DNA of 64,000 nt from Rhabdornis inornatus (GCA_013397075.1 VWZS01010887.1:398183-462182); one strand, 5' to 3'; shown: positions 23,428-36,990, numbered from the stretch's first letter. Numbers and translations are program-made. The notes: generated by a model not told the origin, from the sequence alone.

Positions 23428-26400
23428 CTTGAATAAAGGGAGAAAATCGAGTTCATTTCTCTAAACACAGCAACATGTAAAACTATAGTTCAAACTGTAA
23501 CAAATACTATCAGGTTGATTTCAGTTTTTTTCTGTTTGACATTTTATATTACTTTAAAAAAAGAGTCCAAAGAAGAGGAAGATATACCCTCAGGAGCCAA
23601 TTGAACATTGCCAAGTGAGAAAAGCTCCAAGTCAGCAAGCAGGGAAGGACTGATTAGGATAAAGAGAAGCCACAAGCAAGGGATCCTACATAGTTACCAC
23701 AACTCAGACAAAGACTGAGCCAACCAAAACAAGGAACTAAGTACTCCTCTCCCAGATTACAACAGAAAAAGTGGGAAACTTCCATCTTACCTAACCACTT
23801 TTCATTTCATTTTATTTAAGATAAGAACTCCAGTTAACATACGAAAACAAAGACTGATTTAGTTAGTTCATTATTTTTAAAGTACTTTTTGGAGTATTTG
23901 ACAGTTCTCTGTGAGAAAAACTTCTGGGAAGATCTATTCCAAGCTCTACTTGACAGAAAATTCAAAACCGATAATCATGATTAGACTCCAAAGGAAAACT
24001 CCTATATTGCAAATACCTCTACTGCACGTGCAAGTTCACAGCCAAACACTTGGCTTTACAGTGTGCAGGTGTGTGTGTGTGTGTGTTCACAAACTAAGGC
24101 ACAGACCATACACACAGCATCACAATATTTGAAGTCCCAGGACTTAGCAGCCAGAAGCTGAAAATAAGGCCATAATTCAAATCAGTAAAGACGTTAACAA
24201 AATAGATCTTTTTTCATCAGTCTTTTTGCATTAGAGTTGTGACATTAAAAAGAAACATAATTTTATGTTATCCTACAAATACTGTACTATAATCAGCAAC
24301 TGAAGAATACTAAAACTTAGTAGCTTTTAAGCACAATTCAATGGTATTTTTTCGGTCTGACAAGCTAAATGTAAACACTTCTTTGTTTCCTAAACTCACC
24401 TTCCCTTCTTACTAAAAAGAGTTAATATCAAATTCTACATTTGAGTGGGATGCTGTAACATAAATGCTTAGCTTTAGTGTTATAGCAACAAAGTTTTTTA
24501 AAAGTTATACTTATAATTATATTTTGAAGCTTTGTCTATACTAATAAGTAATGCTGTAAAGACAGATCTGTACAGGGAAATGGTGTTGAAGACTCTTCAG
24601 TCATGCTGCAAACTTTTCATGAGTTTTTTTGAAACTACATAAAATCTTTTTCCTGAATATATCATGTAATATTTCAGGATATATTTTTTAAACCTTTGAG
24701 ATCAGTATAAAATTGGAATTTATGTGGCAAATTTTAGTACAGATTTTTTAAAATTCTTGATTTTGACTTAACGGGGTATGCTCAGGTAACTGTTGTTACA
24801 TACATTACTTTTTACATGGACCTGTGTAAATGGAATTCTATAATTTAGTTTTGTTTTAAAAGTGACCTCTATCTACTACATCGCACAGAATTAGCAGAAT
24901 TACTTGATTTTACTCTGAAGCTCTGTTTTGACTTAAAAAATAAATTGACTTTTGCATAAGCCAATTTTAGAGAAATGCATGTAAAAAGTAACTATTTTCT
25001 TTGAACCACCTCCAATATCCTAGTTCATCTTAGAAACCAATTATCCATTATTTTAATTTCAAAATAATTTCATTTAACTGAATAGTTTAATTTATTAATT
25101 TATTTTTAATGGGAATTTTTTATTGTGAGGATATTGTGGTGCAGCTATTCCTATACAATAATATTTTACTTATGAATATGACAAAGCATTTTACAGATAC
25201 TAACAAAAATAGGTTTATTTCCTTCTTTTTCCTTTTTGGGAAAATTTTCTGTGGTTTTGCTACTGTTTTAACTGAGGACATAGAGATAAGGCCTTACACA
25301 CTTAGTGTGAGATTCACTCTTCCTTTACCACAGGACTACCTTGATTACAGGAACAGTTGCTGCTTTTTCAAGAATAAAGCCTTTGCTCTAATCCTTTCTG
25401 ACACTAGCCAGCTGAACTTCTCTAGAAAACATGTTTAGCTTAACAAAGATAATGTCAGTATCTGAGAAAAGTGAAAATGGGAAAGTATGGCAACAAAGAG
25501 CAGGCACATACACAGATAAATGCACAACTGCAAAAACCTTATTACATCATTTTCACATTATTTCCTGGGAGCATGAGTACACAATATGACACTATGTCAT
25601 TGTGGATTTCTGCTTCTCAAAGAGACAAGCAGGTCTCAGTAGTGAGGTTCAGGTAGAGATATGGCATAGCACAAACCTGGGTCTCAGCACATAAACCATG
25701 CTGGGATTATTAGCAAAAATGACACACCAGTGCTGCCAGCAGTGGGAGGACAAAGAGAATGGAATTAACAGGAAGAAGCAAAAGGAAAAGGTCTTCTCTT
25801 CTCATTAACTAAAAGGTTTTCTCCATAAAGTTTAGGACACTGCCAAGCAATGCACTAGCATTTTCAAATAATGGTTTTTACTATAAAACTTGTCAGAGAA
25901 TCTGTATGTGCAGAGTGATTCTCATATGTATAAAACACAGTGACTGTATTAAAAAGAGATGTTGTCAATGGTCTCCCTAAAATCTGAATTAGCAAAGTTG
26001 CAAGAACATTCCATGACTGAGTTTTAAAATACGCCAGATAAAAAGAATTGATGTGAAATTTCAGTGTATTGCCTCTTTAAAAAATAGTATCCAAAAAATC
26101 ACACAAAATTAAATAACCTGCAGCTTTAACCTTCTTTAGATTCTATTACAACACCCACTCAAAACAGTCGGTCTGCAGGAAAGTAGAAATCATTAGGCTT
26201 TACATTGTGACAGACTTTTCAGAAAACTGCTGTTCTTCACCGTGGAACCAGTATGGCATAAATTCAGGGATCCCTGTTCTTTCAATGTTAGAAATTACAT
26301 TAAAACTCCTTCCTAATTCCTAAATAAAATAAATAGTTCTTGAAAGCTGTTCTCTTTCTGTCTTTACCCTCCGCTTGTTTTTCTTTCCAACCATATGTTA

Positions 26401-26815
26401 CCCATAAAACCATTTCCCATCTTCAGTCTTAGGATTTCACATCCTGATTCCAAGCCTCTTGCCCATTTTCTACTCAGTCTCAGAAACATGTAACATGACT
26501 GCATACATCAGAATAATTTGAGATAATATTTTAAACCAGGAAAAAAAGCCATTTCAAAAAACATATTACAACTGTTATCATATCTTTAGCAAAATGAGAT
26601 TTGAATGAGCTGTTCAGTATTCAGCAAAAATATGTAGAAAACTATCAGTGTTACTTTCAGTATAACCTTCCCTCTGTTTTCAGAACAGTTGTACATTTAT
26701 TTATTGTATTCAGTGTTTACATACAAGAAAACCACTCCCGCACCTGGCATAATAATTTGATTAAGTGTTTAATTTACTATCAGTCTTTCAATAATTAAAG
26801 TTGAGTCAATCTTAC
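23428..26815 (-). other. RYR2: RYR2 intron 9 (3388 bp)
   Basis: Donor gtaaga. It includes a short (GT)n microsatellite at about 24068-24085. The 109-codon plus-strand open frame at 25109-25438 lies in very AT-rich sequence and has no recognisable domain. Confidence 0.86.
24068..24085. repeat. (GT)n microsatellite
   Basis: About eight to nine GT units on the plus strand (gtgtgtgtgtgtgtgtgt), within intron 9. Confidence 0.85.
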
Positions 26816-26915
26816 CTTGGGCAACTTCACTTCCTGAACTGATTGGTGCCACACTCCAGAGTGTCTGCTGGAAGGCTGCATCAACATGTAAGCTACCATT
26901 GCCATAAGAGAGATG
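26816..26915 (-). CDS. RYR2: RYR2 exon 9 (end of beta-trefoil domain A)
   Basis: 100 nt, entered in phase 0 after acceptor gttctag and left in phase 1 at donor gtaaga. It codes for 33 residues, HLSYGNGSLHVDAAFQQTLW through SGSEVAQ, plus one base of Gly. It corresponds to about residues 193-225, closing domain A (IP3-receptor suppressor-like beta-trefoil) and linking to domain B. FQQTLWSVAPI is highly conserved in ryanodine receptors. Val replaces the mammalian Ala in SGSE(A/V)AQG. The short open frames around it do not reveal it; it was found from phase and order. Confidence 0.97.
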
Positions 26916-29900
26916 CTAGAACCAGGAAAGAGGGAGGCTTTTATTTGAGGTTAATTGAAAATCTCATTACAGTATACAATAATAGTACCAAACATTCTCT
27001 TGTTTCTTTCAAACATTAATTGCTTCCATTGACTGTATAAATAAACATAATCTTCGACCTGGGTACTCTGCAAGGGACACTGAAATAAAGCTAGAATAGT
27101 AAAGTATATTTGCCTCAAAAAACCATATAGGAACAGTATAGAACAGAGTCAACTGCTTGGCCTCTTAGACTTAGTGAACACTCCGAAGAACTAATGGATA
27201 AATGCTGTAAGGTTCTTACACTTGTGCTCTTCCTTCTACATACAATGAGAATTTCCATTAAGTTTGATTATTCGGATATCACCCTAATCTGTATTTCCAG
27301 TATAGCTCACTACTTGAATATTTCTTACAGGCCAGTGGCTTCCTGAAACTCCCATTGGGTCAAAGAAATTACATAAACAAACTACTGACTTCCTAAGTCA
27401 CTTGAGACGGTTCACAAAATACATTCTTGGACAAAGTTCTCAAGATCTGAGCAAAACTGAAACAATCTCTCCTCGAAAGGTTCACTTCCTACCTATGCAT
27501 TCAATGGATGCTCTTTGGCTGTGTTACCCCCTACCTTCTGCCAACGTTGCAGATCTTTGCCATAAGTGCAACAGGTGCTGTGTTTTCTCACAATTCTGTT
27601 TGTATGAGTTCCTGTTAGTTCGGTGACATTGTCTCAAAAATTCATATCTCAAAGCATCTTGTAATGCATCCACACAAAATCTTTTGTCCCTCCCACATCA
27701 TCAGACACTTCCATGGATAGATTGTCAATACCAAACAACATAACCTTATGTTATGGAAGACTGTGGAACCAAGCATTCTGTGAATCAGCAGCTATTTTGA
27801 AGCATGCTGTTTATCTTACCAGGTATTAATTTTTCAAGTGCAGTAGTATTTAGATGCTTTTATCAGAATATTATTTTATACTACTGGAAAGTAACTGTGT
27901 TTAGAGTAGTATTGGTCTCTGTTTCCATATGTTGGGACCAACATTAACAAATTCTGGGTAAACTAATTAACGACACAAAAGACAGAAATAGCAGTGGAAG
28001 TCAGAAGAGGGTAGATTTTCATGACATGTGCAGAGTTCTGTCTTCCTGACTGCACATCTTCTAGCTGTACAGAAGTACAAGAAATAGCATATCAGCTCAT
28101 TTAGAAGACTACCATAACACCTAATGATCTACAAAGAGTTCTCACAAAAGCCATGTTTACACTGCACCAGTGCCACTCTGCCCATGTCATGGAGAACATT
28201 AATGAATGAACATGTTCTTTGCTTTTTATTCTTCACTTACTGCAATTATATCACTTTGTGAATGGCAGACCATGATGGAAGATTAGAATCTGCAGCACAT
28301 CTCCAGTTTTATTTTTGCCCTGTGGGCCTTAATTTTGTTCAGCTTCTTCTGAGATCACCACATAGACCCAGTTAGTGACAACAAGCAATTCAACCAAAGC
28401 AGGAATATTGCTTTTCAAGTAAAACACGTCATTTAGGATAGACAAAAGAGGAGGAGGAGAACTCCTCTGTCATCTAGATCTGCTACCAACAGAACACTTC
28501 TTCTAACTGTGTTTTTGTACATGTTAATTAACTTATTTCCACACACAGTAGTATCTATTGAATTAGTGTTACATTTTTATAGACAGGACACTGAACAAAA
28601 ATACATTGCTGACATCTCTCTTCAGAGTACTTGTAATTTTTATTCATTCATTGGATTCCAGCTGCAGCTCCAACTCTAATCCAGATGTCTCAAGGTGAGT
28701 CACTGGAGAATTATAACTTTAAAAAATATAGTATACAATATATGACTTCCAAAGCAGGGTATATTCTGCAATTCCCTTCTTATCCTTCCCTAGATTAATT
28801 GCAGCATCCTTAAATTTACAGCTGGCAGCAGGGGTCCTACCATTTACAGTTCCATAGACTAGGGTGTTCACTCCCTGGAATCATTCATAGAAAATGGTAA
28901 AAGGAAGCTTTGACCATGTAGAGAAAATACCCTGTTAAGGGCTATCCAAAAACTCAATTATGTCAAATGTATTGAAAAAATCCCAAAAGATTAGAGATGC
29001 CAGTATTTATCCTGGCATTCCCTACATTTTTATTGCTATACTTTAACAATCTCAATGTTGTTTTAAAGCCATCTCCTCTCTGTCTATAACTTACTGGAAT
29101 TTACCTGCTTGGTTTTGTACTTTCAGCACAATAAAGTTATCATAATACAATGTCCATGACATGGACATGACATTCACACTGGTGCTGAACAGTCTCCATA
29201 TGTGCTACACAGATATTTGCTATCTGGCATATCAGTGCATCTGGCAGAAGTGGAAGGTTGCCATCATTGATGAGGACCACAAGTATAGCACGTCTTTTGG
29301 GTATGTGGTAACACTTGGAAAGCAGAAATATGTTGGGTTCAGGAATCCTGCTGTCTATTCTAATCTTCATATGGGTCTTCCCCACTACAGACAGGTTGTC
29401 TTAACCAAGTTATATATTTTGTTCACCTGTCCAGATTCAAGCAAAGAGTTAGATTTGTCGTCCTTACTGATAGACTGATAATCTCCTAAACCAGCATTTA
29501 ACCTACAATAGGGTTTTTATCACTTTTCAGATTTAAATCATGGCATTTTATGAATATGAGTTACCACTACAGTCCACAGACAGTTTATCTCAAGGATAAA
29601 CTCCAAGACTCATCTCTGAAAATACTGCAGGTTTCCCAACTGAATTTAATGACATATTGTAAACTCTATACTGCTCTGCAGCAAAGTAACATAATCGTAA
29701 CTCTATCCCTAGGTCTTCAAAACGCACACAGTGTATTTAAGCTTGCTGAAGAGCTTGGGAATCAGAAGGTAATTTCCATAAGAACACTTTAGTAGTGATT
29801 GCTGCAGCATAGCTGAATAACTAGAGCTTTTAAATTTTACATCTGCATGGAAGTTTCTCTTCCCCAAAACATCAATGCATGAAAAGACAAAAATATAAAG

Positions 29901-32540
29901 AAAGAAAAAATTTTGCTTCAGGCTTCCTCTTGGCTAAGGTGTGTCAATATTGACAGTTTACCTAGCAATATCTATTTTTATCTGCAGTTTGATAACTCTG
30001 CCTTCAATCTCAGGCCATTTGAAATAGCAAGAATAGCTAAAAAAACAAACACTATTTACTGGTAGATTTTGAAAAGTATGTATAAAGCATTGCACTTCAC
30101 AGAATGCTTAAGTACCGCACAACCACAGCATCAACCACACTCCTTCAGATTTCTTAGCACCAGCTGGTGCAGAGATAGATGGAAACTATTTCCTTTCCTG
30201 TACACAGAGACTCTGACAGCCCTTGATTCCTGACTTAAAATTACTACATTGATCCCAAAAGAAAAGCAGTTTCAAACAATTTAGGCACCTATCCTCAATT
30301 TACCCAAGAACCTCTGAGATGTTCCAAGACATGAACAGACACTAATCCCACAATAGAGACAAAAGAATGTACTTGTATCTATAACTACAGAAAACCAAAA
30401 AAATAATTTAAAAAGAAAACAAAATATACTCCTTTTCTTTTTTTTTTAATTAGAGAATTGAAAAAACATTTTGCTTCAAAACCTCGATGCATTAGCAAAT
30501 TTCAGTAAAATTTCAAACGTTAAACTAAATAAGCAGTCTCCAGAAACAAAATCAGTTGTTAACTTCCTACTTAGGACATGTCATTTCTCTTAAAATTTAT
30601 TACCTAAGTCATTTAAAAATTATTCTGTTATAGAGAATTATATTGAAACAGTCAAAACAAATACAAATATTCATTCACAAGGAAGGGAGATATTGGACAG
30701 AACTAAAAGTAATAATTGCATTTATGTGACATTTTTATAGAATTAAGGGTTTGTGCTTATGTTTTATAGTGGCAATATATTTATATTCATTGAAATGTCT
30801 ATGAATGTTTTGAAACAGTTTGAATAAAAATAAGTAAACTGACATTGGTAAAAAAAATTTTAAAAATCCTTGTTTCTTTACATTTCTCCAGAGTGCTTAA
30901 ACAGTTGGCCTGCAAACCCAAAAGCGAAGGGAATTTTTTCATTGGTAAAGACAGAAGATTGCAGCAATGTCCTAAGGGATTCCAACTCCTTCACTCAGCA
31001 TAAATTTACCATCAGTAAAGGGAGAGTAGAAGCTAAAACCCACAGATACTCAGAAATTTACCATTACCATGAAAACCATCTACTCTGCTACCACATAGCT
31101 GAGCATGGGTAATTGCAGATGCATGGCAGGAAAGGCATAAGGGATCCATGGAGGATAGAAGGGGGTAGTTTGCTTTTCCCATCTTCATAATAGCTTTCCT
31201 TCTGCACTGTATCATGAAAAGCCTGAAGCACATCAGCTACTAGGCTTTCAAACGACAATCATTTTGCATGATTAGTCACAAGAGCTTTCATTAACAAAGT
31301 ATTAATTTTACAGAAGCAAGCATCAAAAGTTAGGAAATGTCAAACTAAGTACCCTATGGGAAAATAATGGCTTCTAGTGAACACATCACTCTACAGCCTT
31401 CAATGGCATGATACTATTTTTTGCACATGTGCTGCTTCATTGTATATACAGGATAATGGAGCTCACTTTGTCAACAGCTGCTCAGTGCTTTGTTTTCCCC
31501 TCAATCTTCAGTCTGCAGCCTCATGCTTTATTCAATATAATCAATTCTTCAAAGCTTTGAAAAGAGAATTATTAATTTCCTCATGGGCTTTTCTCTTGCA
31601 CCAATTACAGTATTTTGCAAAATACAGCAAATATTAAAGATTTAATTTTCTCAAAATCCCAAAGGAGCAGTATTGCAGCCTATTTTCCCTTGGGCAAGGG
31701 AGGTACAGAGATTAAACTAAGAAATTTTCATTAATATACGATGCCCAGGTTGAGGTGGCTGCATTATATGTAGTTTACTGGTCAAGCCACATCTTACATT
31801 CACCTCAGCTGCAGGTATCAAGACTGAGCAACTCTGAAATTTCAACCTCTAATAAAAGGAGGAGATGCAAGAGACACAACTCCAGTAAGGAATATTCCCA
31901 GTAAGGGATGAGCTGTGACCTCTTGAAAGCAAGCCTAGTAAACAAGATCATCTACTCAGCAAATTCCAAGCAGAGTCTGGTACAGAATCTAATTCTCCAG
32001 GAAAATAATTGCACCGATCCTCCAAATGCAATTCCCAGCTTGAAATTTCATTGTCTAAGTTGCTTCATACCACAGCTTCACTGGTACACAGCCCTGAGAC
32101 ATCCACTGAACTTTTATCATCACTGAAATATCATTCCATAAAAAGCCAGTGTGACTGAATACTTACAAGATTTCATAAAAATATACCAGTACCATAATTT
32201 TTGCATTTTCAAATGCCTGCAATTATTTTAAATTTTAAAAAATTATTTTTGTGTTATCATTTATATGTAATTTTCCCAAATTAAAAAAAAGAAGGGTGAA
32301 AAAAAAAAGATAAAAATTCCATTATTACAATTCTCTACCTGTGGTTGATTTTTTAGACATCTCCTTTTCATGTGATTATAAAAATCGTGACAGGAATTGG
32401 CTGTCAGCATACCACATGTGACTGCTCTGCCTTAATACGATGGGTTTCCTGGATAACTGCTGGTCATAGTTATCATCCAGCCTAATTGCTCCAGGCTCTA
32501 CCACTCTCTTTTCCTTTCCAAACCTCTAACCCAGTCTCCC

Positions 32541-32744
32541 TAGAAATTCTTCCCTGTGAGGGTGGTGAAGCACTGGTGCAGAGAGACTGGGGCTGCCCCA
32601 TCCCTGGAAGTGTTCAAGGCCAGGTTGAATGGGCCCCTGAGCAATCTGCTCTAGTGGAAGGTGAACCTGCCCACGACAGGGAGGCTGGAACAAGATGATC
32701 TTCCAGGCTCTTTCCAACCCAAAGAAAGCATCTGTGATTCCATG
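32541..32744 (+). mobile_element. CR1 LINE 3'-end fragment (plus)
   Basis: Reads tgagggtggtgaagcactgg, then the hallmark tgccccatccctggaagtgt, ccaggttgaatgggcccc, and ends tttccaacccaaagaaag ... gtgattccatg. This is the usual CR1 3' tail in forward orientation, antisense to RYR2. It has a small internal deletion relative to the usual element and no coding remnant. Confidence 0.88.
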
Positions 32745-32779
32745 TCTCTCATCTAGCCAAACCAGCTTACAGCCCACAC

Positions 32780-33345
32780 TATCACCCAGAATTAGGACCT
32801 CCTCCTGCTTTAAAAGGTTCTCCTTAGATCTACAAAGCCTAAGCAGGGTCTTTTACCTTTTTTCTTGCTCAAACTCTTCCTCACCACATCAGCCAGCATT
32901 AGACTTTTTTCCAGAATCTCACAACTCCTAACCCTCAACACTTTTTTCATTTCTTGGCCTATTTCTGGATCTTTGTCCAGCAGTTTGGTTCTCCCCAGAA
33001 AGCTCCCTCCTCTAGAGAACTCTCTTGCCATCCTTCATTTCCAGTCTCACTCCACTGATTCTTCTCTCAATTCTCCCTGCCAAAACCATGCAGTTTTTCT
33101 GTCCTAAATTTTGAACACAACTTTAACCAGCAGGTGCCTACTCTTCCCTTGTCACCAGCTTCTTGTCCCAGACAATTTGTTAGTCCCTGCCTGCCTTCAG
33201 TTGACAATCTTTTCAGCCACTCATCAAGTCCCACTCAGTTTCCCTACTTCCCACTTTAGTCCCACTCCTGTCACTGATACATCACCTGCCTTTTGTTCCT
33301 TCTACTTTGTCACAGCTTCGTCCTCCACATATTTTAAATGACAGG
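32780..33345. repeat. Pyrimidine-rich region following CR1
   Basis: About 560 bp strongly enriched in C and T on the plus strand (purine-rich in the RYR2 transcript), with many overlapping short open frames and few purine runs. No tandem unit is evident. It may be an old CT-rich expansion or a diverged transposon; no family is assigned. Confidence 0.45.
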
Positions 33346-33512
33346 AGATCACCAGCAGCACAAACACCACTGAGTTCTCAGCTGTCAATACAGTGCCTGG
33401 CTTCATTCCTGCCTTGAGCAATCCATTTCAAGGAATATCTGCTCCCACCAGGGTTGGCATGTATTGAATTATTCACTATAGAGGGAGTTTAACCAGTTCA
33501 TTAACACAAAGG

Positions 33513-33570
33513 AGGTGCTAGCTTATGTAAAATAGACACAAGAGGTCTAGCTTATGTAAAATACACCAAG
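33513..33570. repeat. 29-bp tandem duplication
   Basis: Two adjacent copies share ctagcttatgtaaaata, starting at 33518 and 33547, followed by similar acacaag/caccaag ends. A small local duplication. Confidence 0.8.
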
Positions 33571-34767
33571 TCATCAGACTTTTACCTACTCAAAGAAAAT
33601 TTAAACACTCTTCCCTGGTCATGATAAAGCCGCACTGTTTCAGGAGAATGTTTCTTAACTAAGTTGAACCAGGGAGAGGCTTGCTGCCTTCTTATTAATT
33701 TTCTTGGGATTTTTTTGGTTTGGGATTTTTTTTGCTTGTTTGTTTGGTTTGGTTTTTGGGGAGCTTTTTATAAGTTACCAAGAAGTACACAAGAAAATGA
33801 AATCCATTTTTTTATTTATGTGGCTTTTTTTTCCTCCTGTCTTTGAGCTCAATAACATCTGATCTCTTCTGGATGAAATAAAAAAATTATCTCAGCCTGA
33901 TTAAAAAAGATAAAATAAAATAAAACATAAATAGGTGCTACTAATTCTAGTAAGTGGCTTTTTACATCACAAGAACTTGATTATAAGCACTTGGAGCAGA
34001 ACTCCATAAGGCAGAGCAGCTTGACAACCTTAATTATTGGAACGTCCTACCAGCCTCCACAATAACATTGCAAATCGTTGTACAAAGACTCCATGGGAAC
34101 TGCCTTATGATCAGTGTAACAGAGCAGCTGAACACTACCTTAGTTCCACTAATATCAGGTTTGCTTATGCTGATTAAAATTATTCTTTACCAAAACCTTT
34201 TTTATAATTTTTCAACAAAGAGAAACAATGGAACTGTGAATTTACACAGAAGAAAGTAAAGTCAAATACTGACATTCATACTTTTAGAAAAAATGTGAAA
34301 GGGAAGAATAATTTTTTTTTGTTTCAAAAAATAAACCTCACACTCTGCTGTGTTCCCTGATACAACTGCACCAAGAAATGGTAAAGATATTTAGAAGCTG
34401 TTCCAAGCATATGATAACAAGAGAAATAAAACTAGGAGCTGCAAATAAACAATGTATTAGATGCCAAAGGGTACAGAGGCAGTGCCTTTGCAATCCTGAG
34501 GAACCTGTCCTACTATCCAGGAGTAATGACATATATCAGCTACACCTTTAAACAGTTCAATCTAATTTGGATGCTATTGTTTTTGAAAGAGAAATCTGCC
34601 ATCAGTTCCAAATTAATTTCATATCAGTTTTCAGTAAAAAAAAAAAAAAAAGAAAGAAAAAAGAGACATTTCAATCAAATAAGTATCCAGTCTTGTTCAC
34701 AGATGTGCATAATGCAGCTGCAGATCATTGCAGTCGCTGAGACAGTAACTCACTAAATACATATAAA

Positions 34768-35117
34768 ACACAGGGCTGAGGAAAACAGAAAGCCCAGAGG
34801 TCTAAAGGCTCTCAAGAGCAAAAAGGAATGTCAAGAGGAGCACAGAAGTACCACAAAATGTCGCCCTACAAAACATTTTCCTTGGCACAACCGCTACCCA
34901 TGAGACTTTAAATACTTGGATAGGGTTAGGGTTACGCCTAGGGTTAGTTATGGATCACAAAACAACACAACCCAGAGATCCAATGACTCTGCAGCCAAAA
35001 CAGGAATGCCAAGAGGAGCACAGGATTGGGACATCACGACTCACTCCACAACTTATTCCTTGGCATAGCCGCTTCCTCATGCGACTTTAACTACTCTGCC
35101 TAGGATTAGGGTTAATC
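34768..35117. repeat. Two-copy tandem repeat (~178 bp) with TTAGGG-like motifs
   Basis: Copy one runs about 34768-34945 and copy two about 34946-35117. Matching landmarks are offset by 178-180 bp: ggaatgtcaagaggagcacag (34825) with ggaatgccaagaggagcacag (35003); ccttggcacaaccgct with ccttggcatagccgct; and each copy ends in a vertebrate-telomere-like stretch, tagggttagggtt (34921) and taggattagggttaat (35101). The copies are clearly diverged, so the duplication is not recent. No known family is recognised. Confidence 0.75.
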
Positions 35118-35144
35118 AGTAGATTAACCCTAATCCTAGGCAGA
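35095..35144. repeat. Perfect inverted repeat 1 (23-bp arms, 4-bp loop)
   Basis: Left arm 35095-35117 and right arm 35122-35144 are exact reverse complements, with agta between them. The arm contains attagggttaat, so the foldback is built on the end of the second tandem copy. Confidence 0.95.
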
Positions 35145-35145
35145 C

Positions 35146-35249
35146 TGACACTTTATGATCTCAGTGAAATCAGCAGATTTTTGTTTAGTTGCCAAGCAAA
35201 TGAGGTCTAAACAAAAATCTGCTGATTTCACTGAGATCATAAAGTGTCA
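35146..35249. repeat. Perfect inverted repeat 2 (43-bp arms, 18-bp loop)
   Basis: Left arm 35146-35188 and right arm 35207-35249 are exact reverse complements over 43 bp, with an 18-bp spacer ttgccaagcaaatgaggt. It starts one base after inverted repeat 1. Transcribed within RYR2 intron 8, it would form a long perfect RNA hairpin. Confidence 0.97.
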
Positions 35250-36990
35250 ATGTTAAATTAATTAAGCTAAAGCTAGACAATTGGAAGACCAACTTAAGAA
35301 GCTGACATAGTTCTTCTCTCCTCTTGCATTATACAAATTCAACTAAGATCTGATTACATTTTGAAAAAGCCATGCCCTATGAATGAACTCTATTCATTTG
35401 TTATTTTTTCATGCACATCTTTGCCCCAGGATGGTTAACCTATTTTTCTTCATCAAGAAAGAATCAGCAAATTGCTTGAAAACATAGAGCAATACTGCAA
35501 TATACCAAGATGACATCCCAGTCCTACTCCTAACAGCATATTTACATAGAGCATTTGATGGAGAACCTACATTTTCCTAAGATTTTAAGTGTAGCTTATG
35601 GAACATACATAAACCCAACCCTCAGCACCCTGATGAACATTATTTTCTGTCAAGAAATCCACATGAGGAATTCCACTCCCTTAGAAAAAGCATTCCTTGA
35701 CTAGATTAAATAGAGCTTACTTGGTCTCATTATCAGAGCAAATTCACAAAAATAACTTCATCCCTCCACAGTCCTAACTTTTGTAAAAGGCATCAGTTGC
35801 CACATTCCTTTAAGAGTTGTACAAAATAGCAGCTACAACATGACACTACACTCAACATGTAAACAATGAACCATAAATAGTTTAAAACTTATATCCTTTG
35901 AAGTTATTTTTGTAAGCATCCAAATGGATTAGGACCAACAGTTTGAGACAGAGACAGCTTTCAAGAAAAATATTCACTTATTGCTAACTCCTTGATTATT
36001 CTTTATCAACTGTTTCAATTTTCATAAAAGCTTCATTGCTTTATTGACAGTGCTAATATAATCACTGAATAGGTAGCAAAACCAAAAACATCTTTATGAT
36101 TATGGAGCTACATAATTTACCAGCTCTAGTCTTGAAAAACATCTGTTCATAAAAATACGTGAGTGCATGTTAGAGCAAAATTAATTGGCTGAATACTAGT
36201 TCCATCTTGCTGGCAAACCAGAGCTGTATGACTGGAATAGGCTTAATAACTATTCATTACAATCTAGCTCTAAAACACTTTAAGACTGTAATACAGTGTT
36301 ATTTCTCTCTGCAATGAAAATATTATTTATTTTTAGTATATTGATATTTTGCATGGAACACACAGTACATGCATTAACACTACAACTTAAGGAAAATCAG
36401 TCTCTGCAGACAGAATTTTGCCTCTTGCTGTATAAAAGTACATGTGACAGCCTTGAGAATCAACAGTTGAGGCACAAACCCAAAATAATAGGCTGAGCTG
36501 ATTATTACTAATTAGAGGCCAGGACATGCCTACACAGAGACACAATCTGTACCAAAATTCAACTTCAGCAACTCAACAATTCAAATAAATCCAATGTCTT
36601 TAAATAAAACCTTTCCATTAATTAGATTTCTCATAAATTCAATCAACAAGTTGTTTTTTCACTATGCGCAGATACAATTCTCATAAAAGTAATTATTTAA
36701 AATAATTTTAAAATGCAAGGATGATCAGAAATTTTTCAGAATATCTAATTACAAAACTCATTAAGTGAGCTATTGAGCTTCTAATTAGAACTTACAATTA
36801 TATTCTAACAATTATAAAAACTCATTTTCCTATGTGTTTCAAATAGAAGGGAGAATATTTCCAATTTTATAATTGACATCTTATTAAACTGTTCACTTTT
36901 TTCGTAAATATTTTAAAAACCAGGAAAAAAACACTCATAAAAAATAAAAAGTGAATAATAGAGAATAAAATTTAATGATATATGCCCATC

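Noticed and set aside
25109..25438. 109-codon plus-strand open frame
   Set aside because: It lies in very AT-rich intron, is rich in Phe, Leu and Ile from base composition, and has no domain or splice context.
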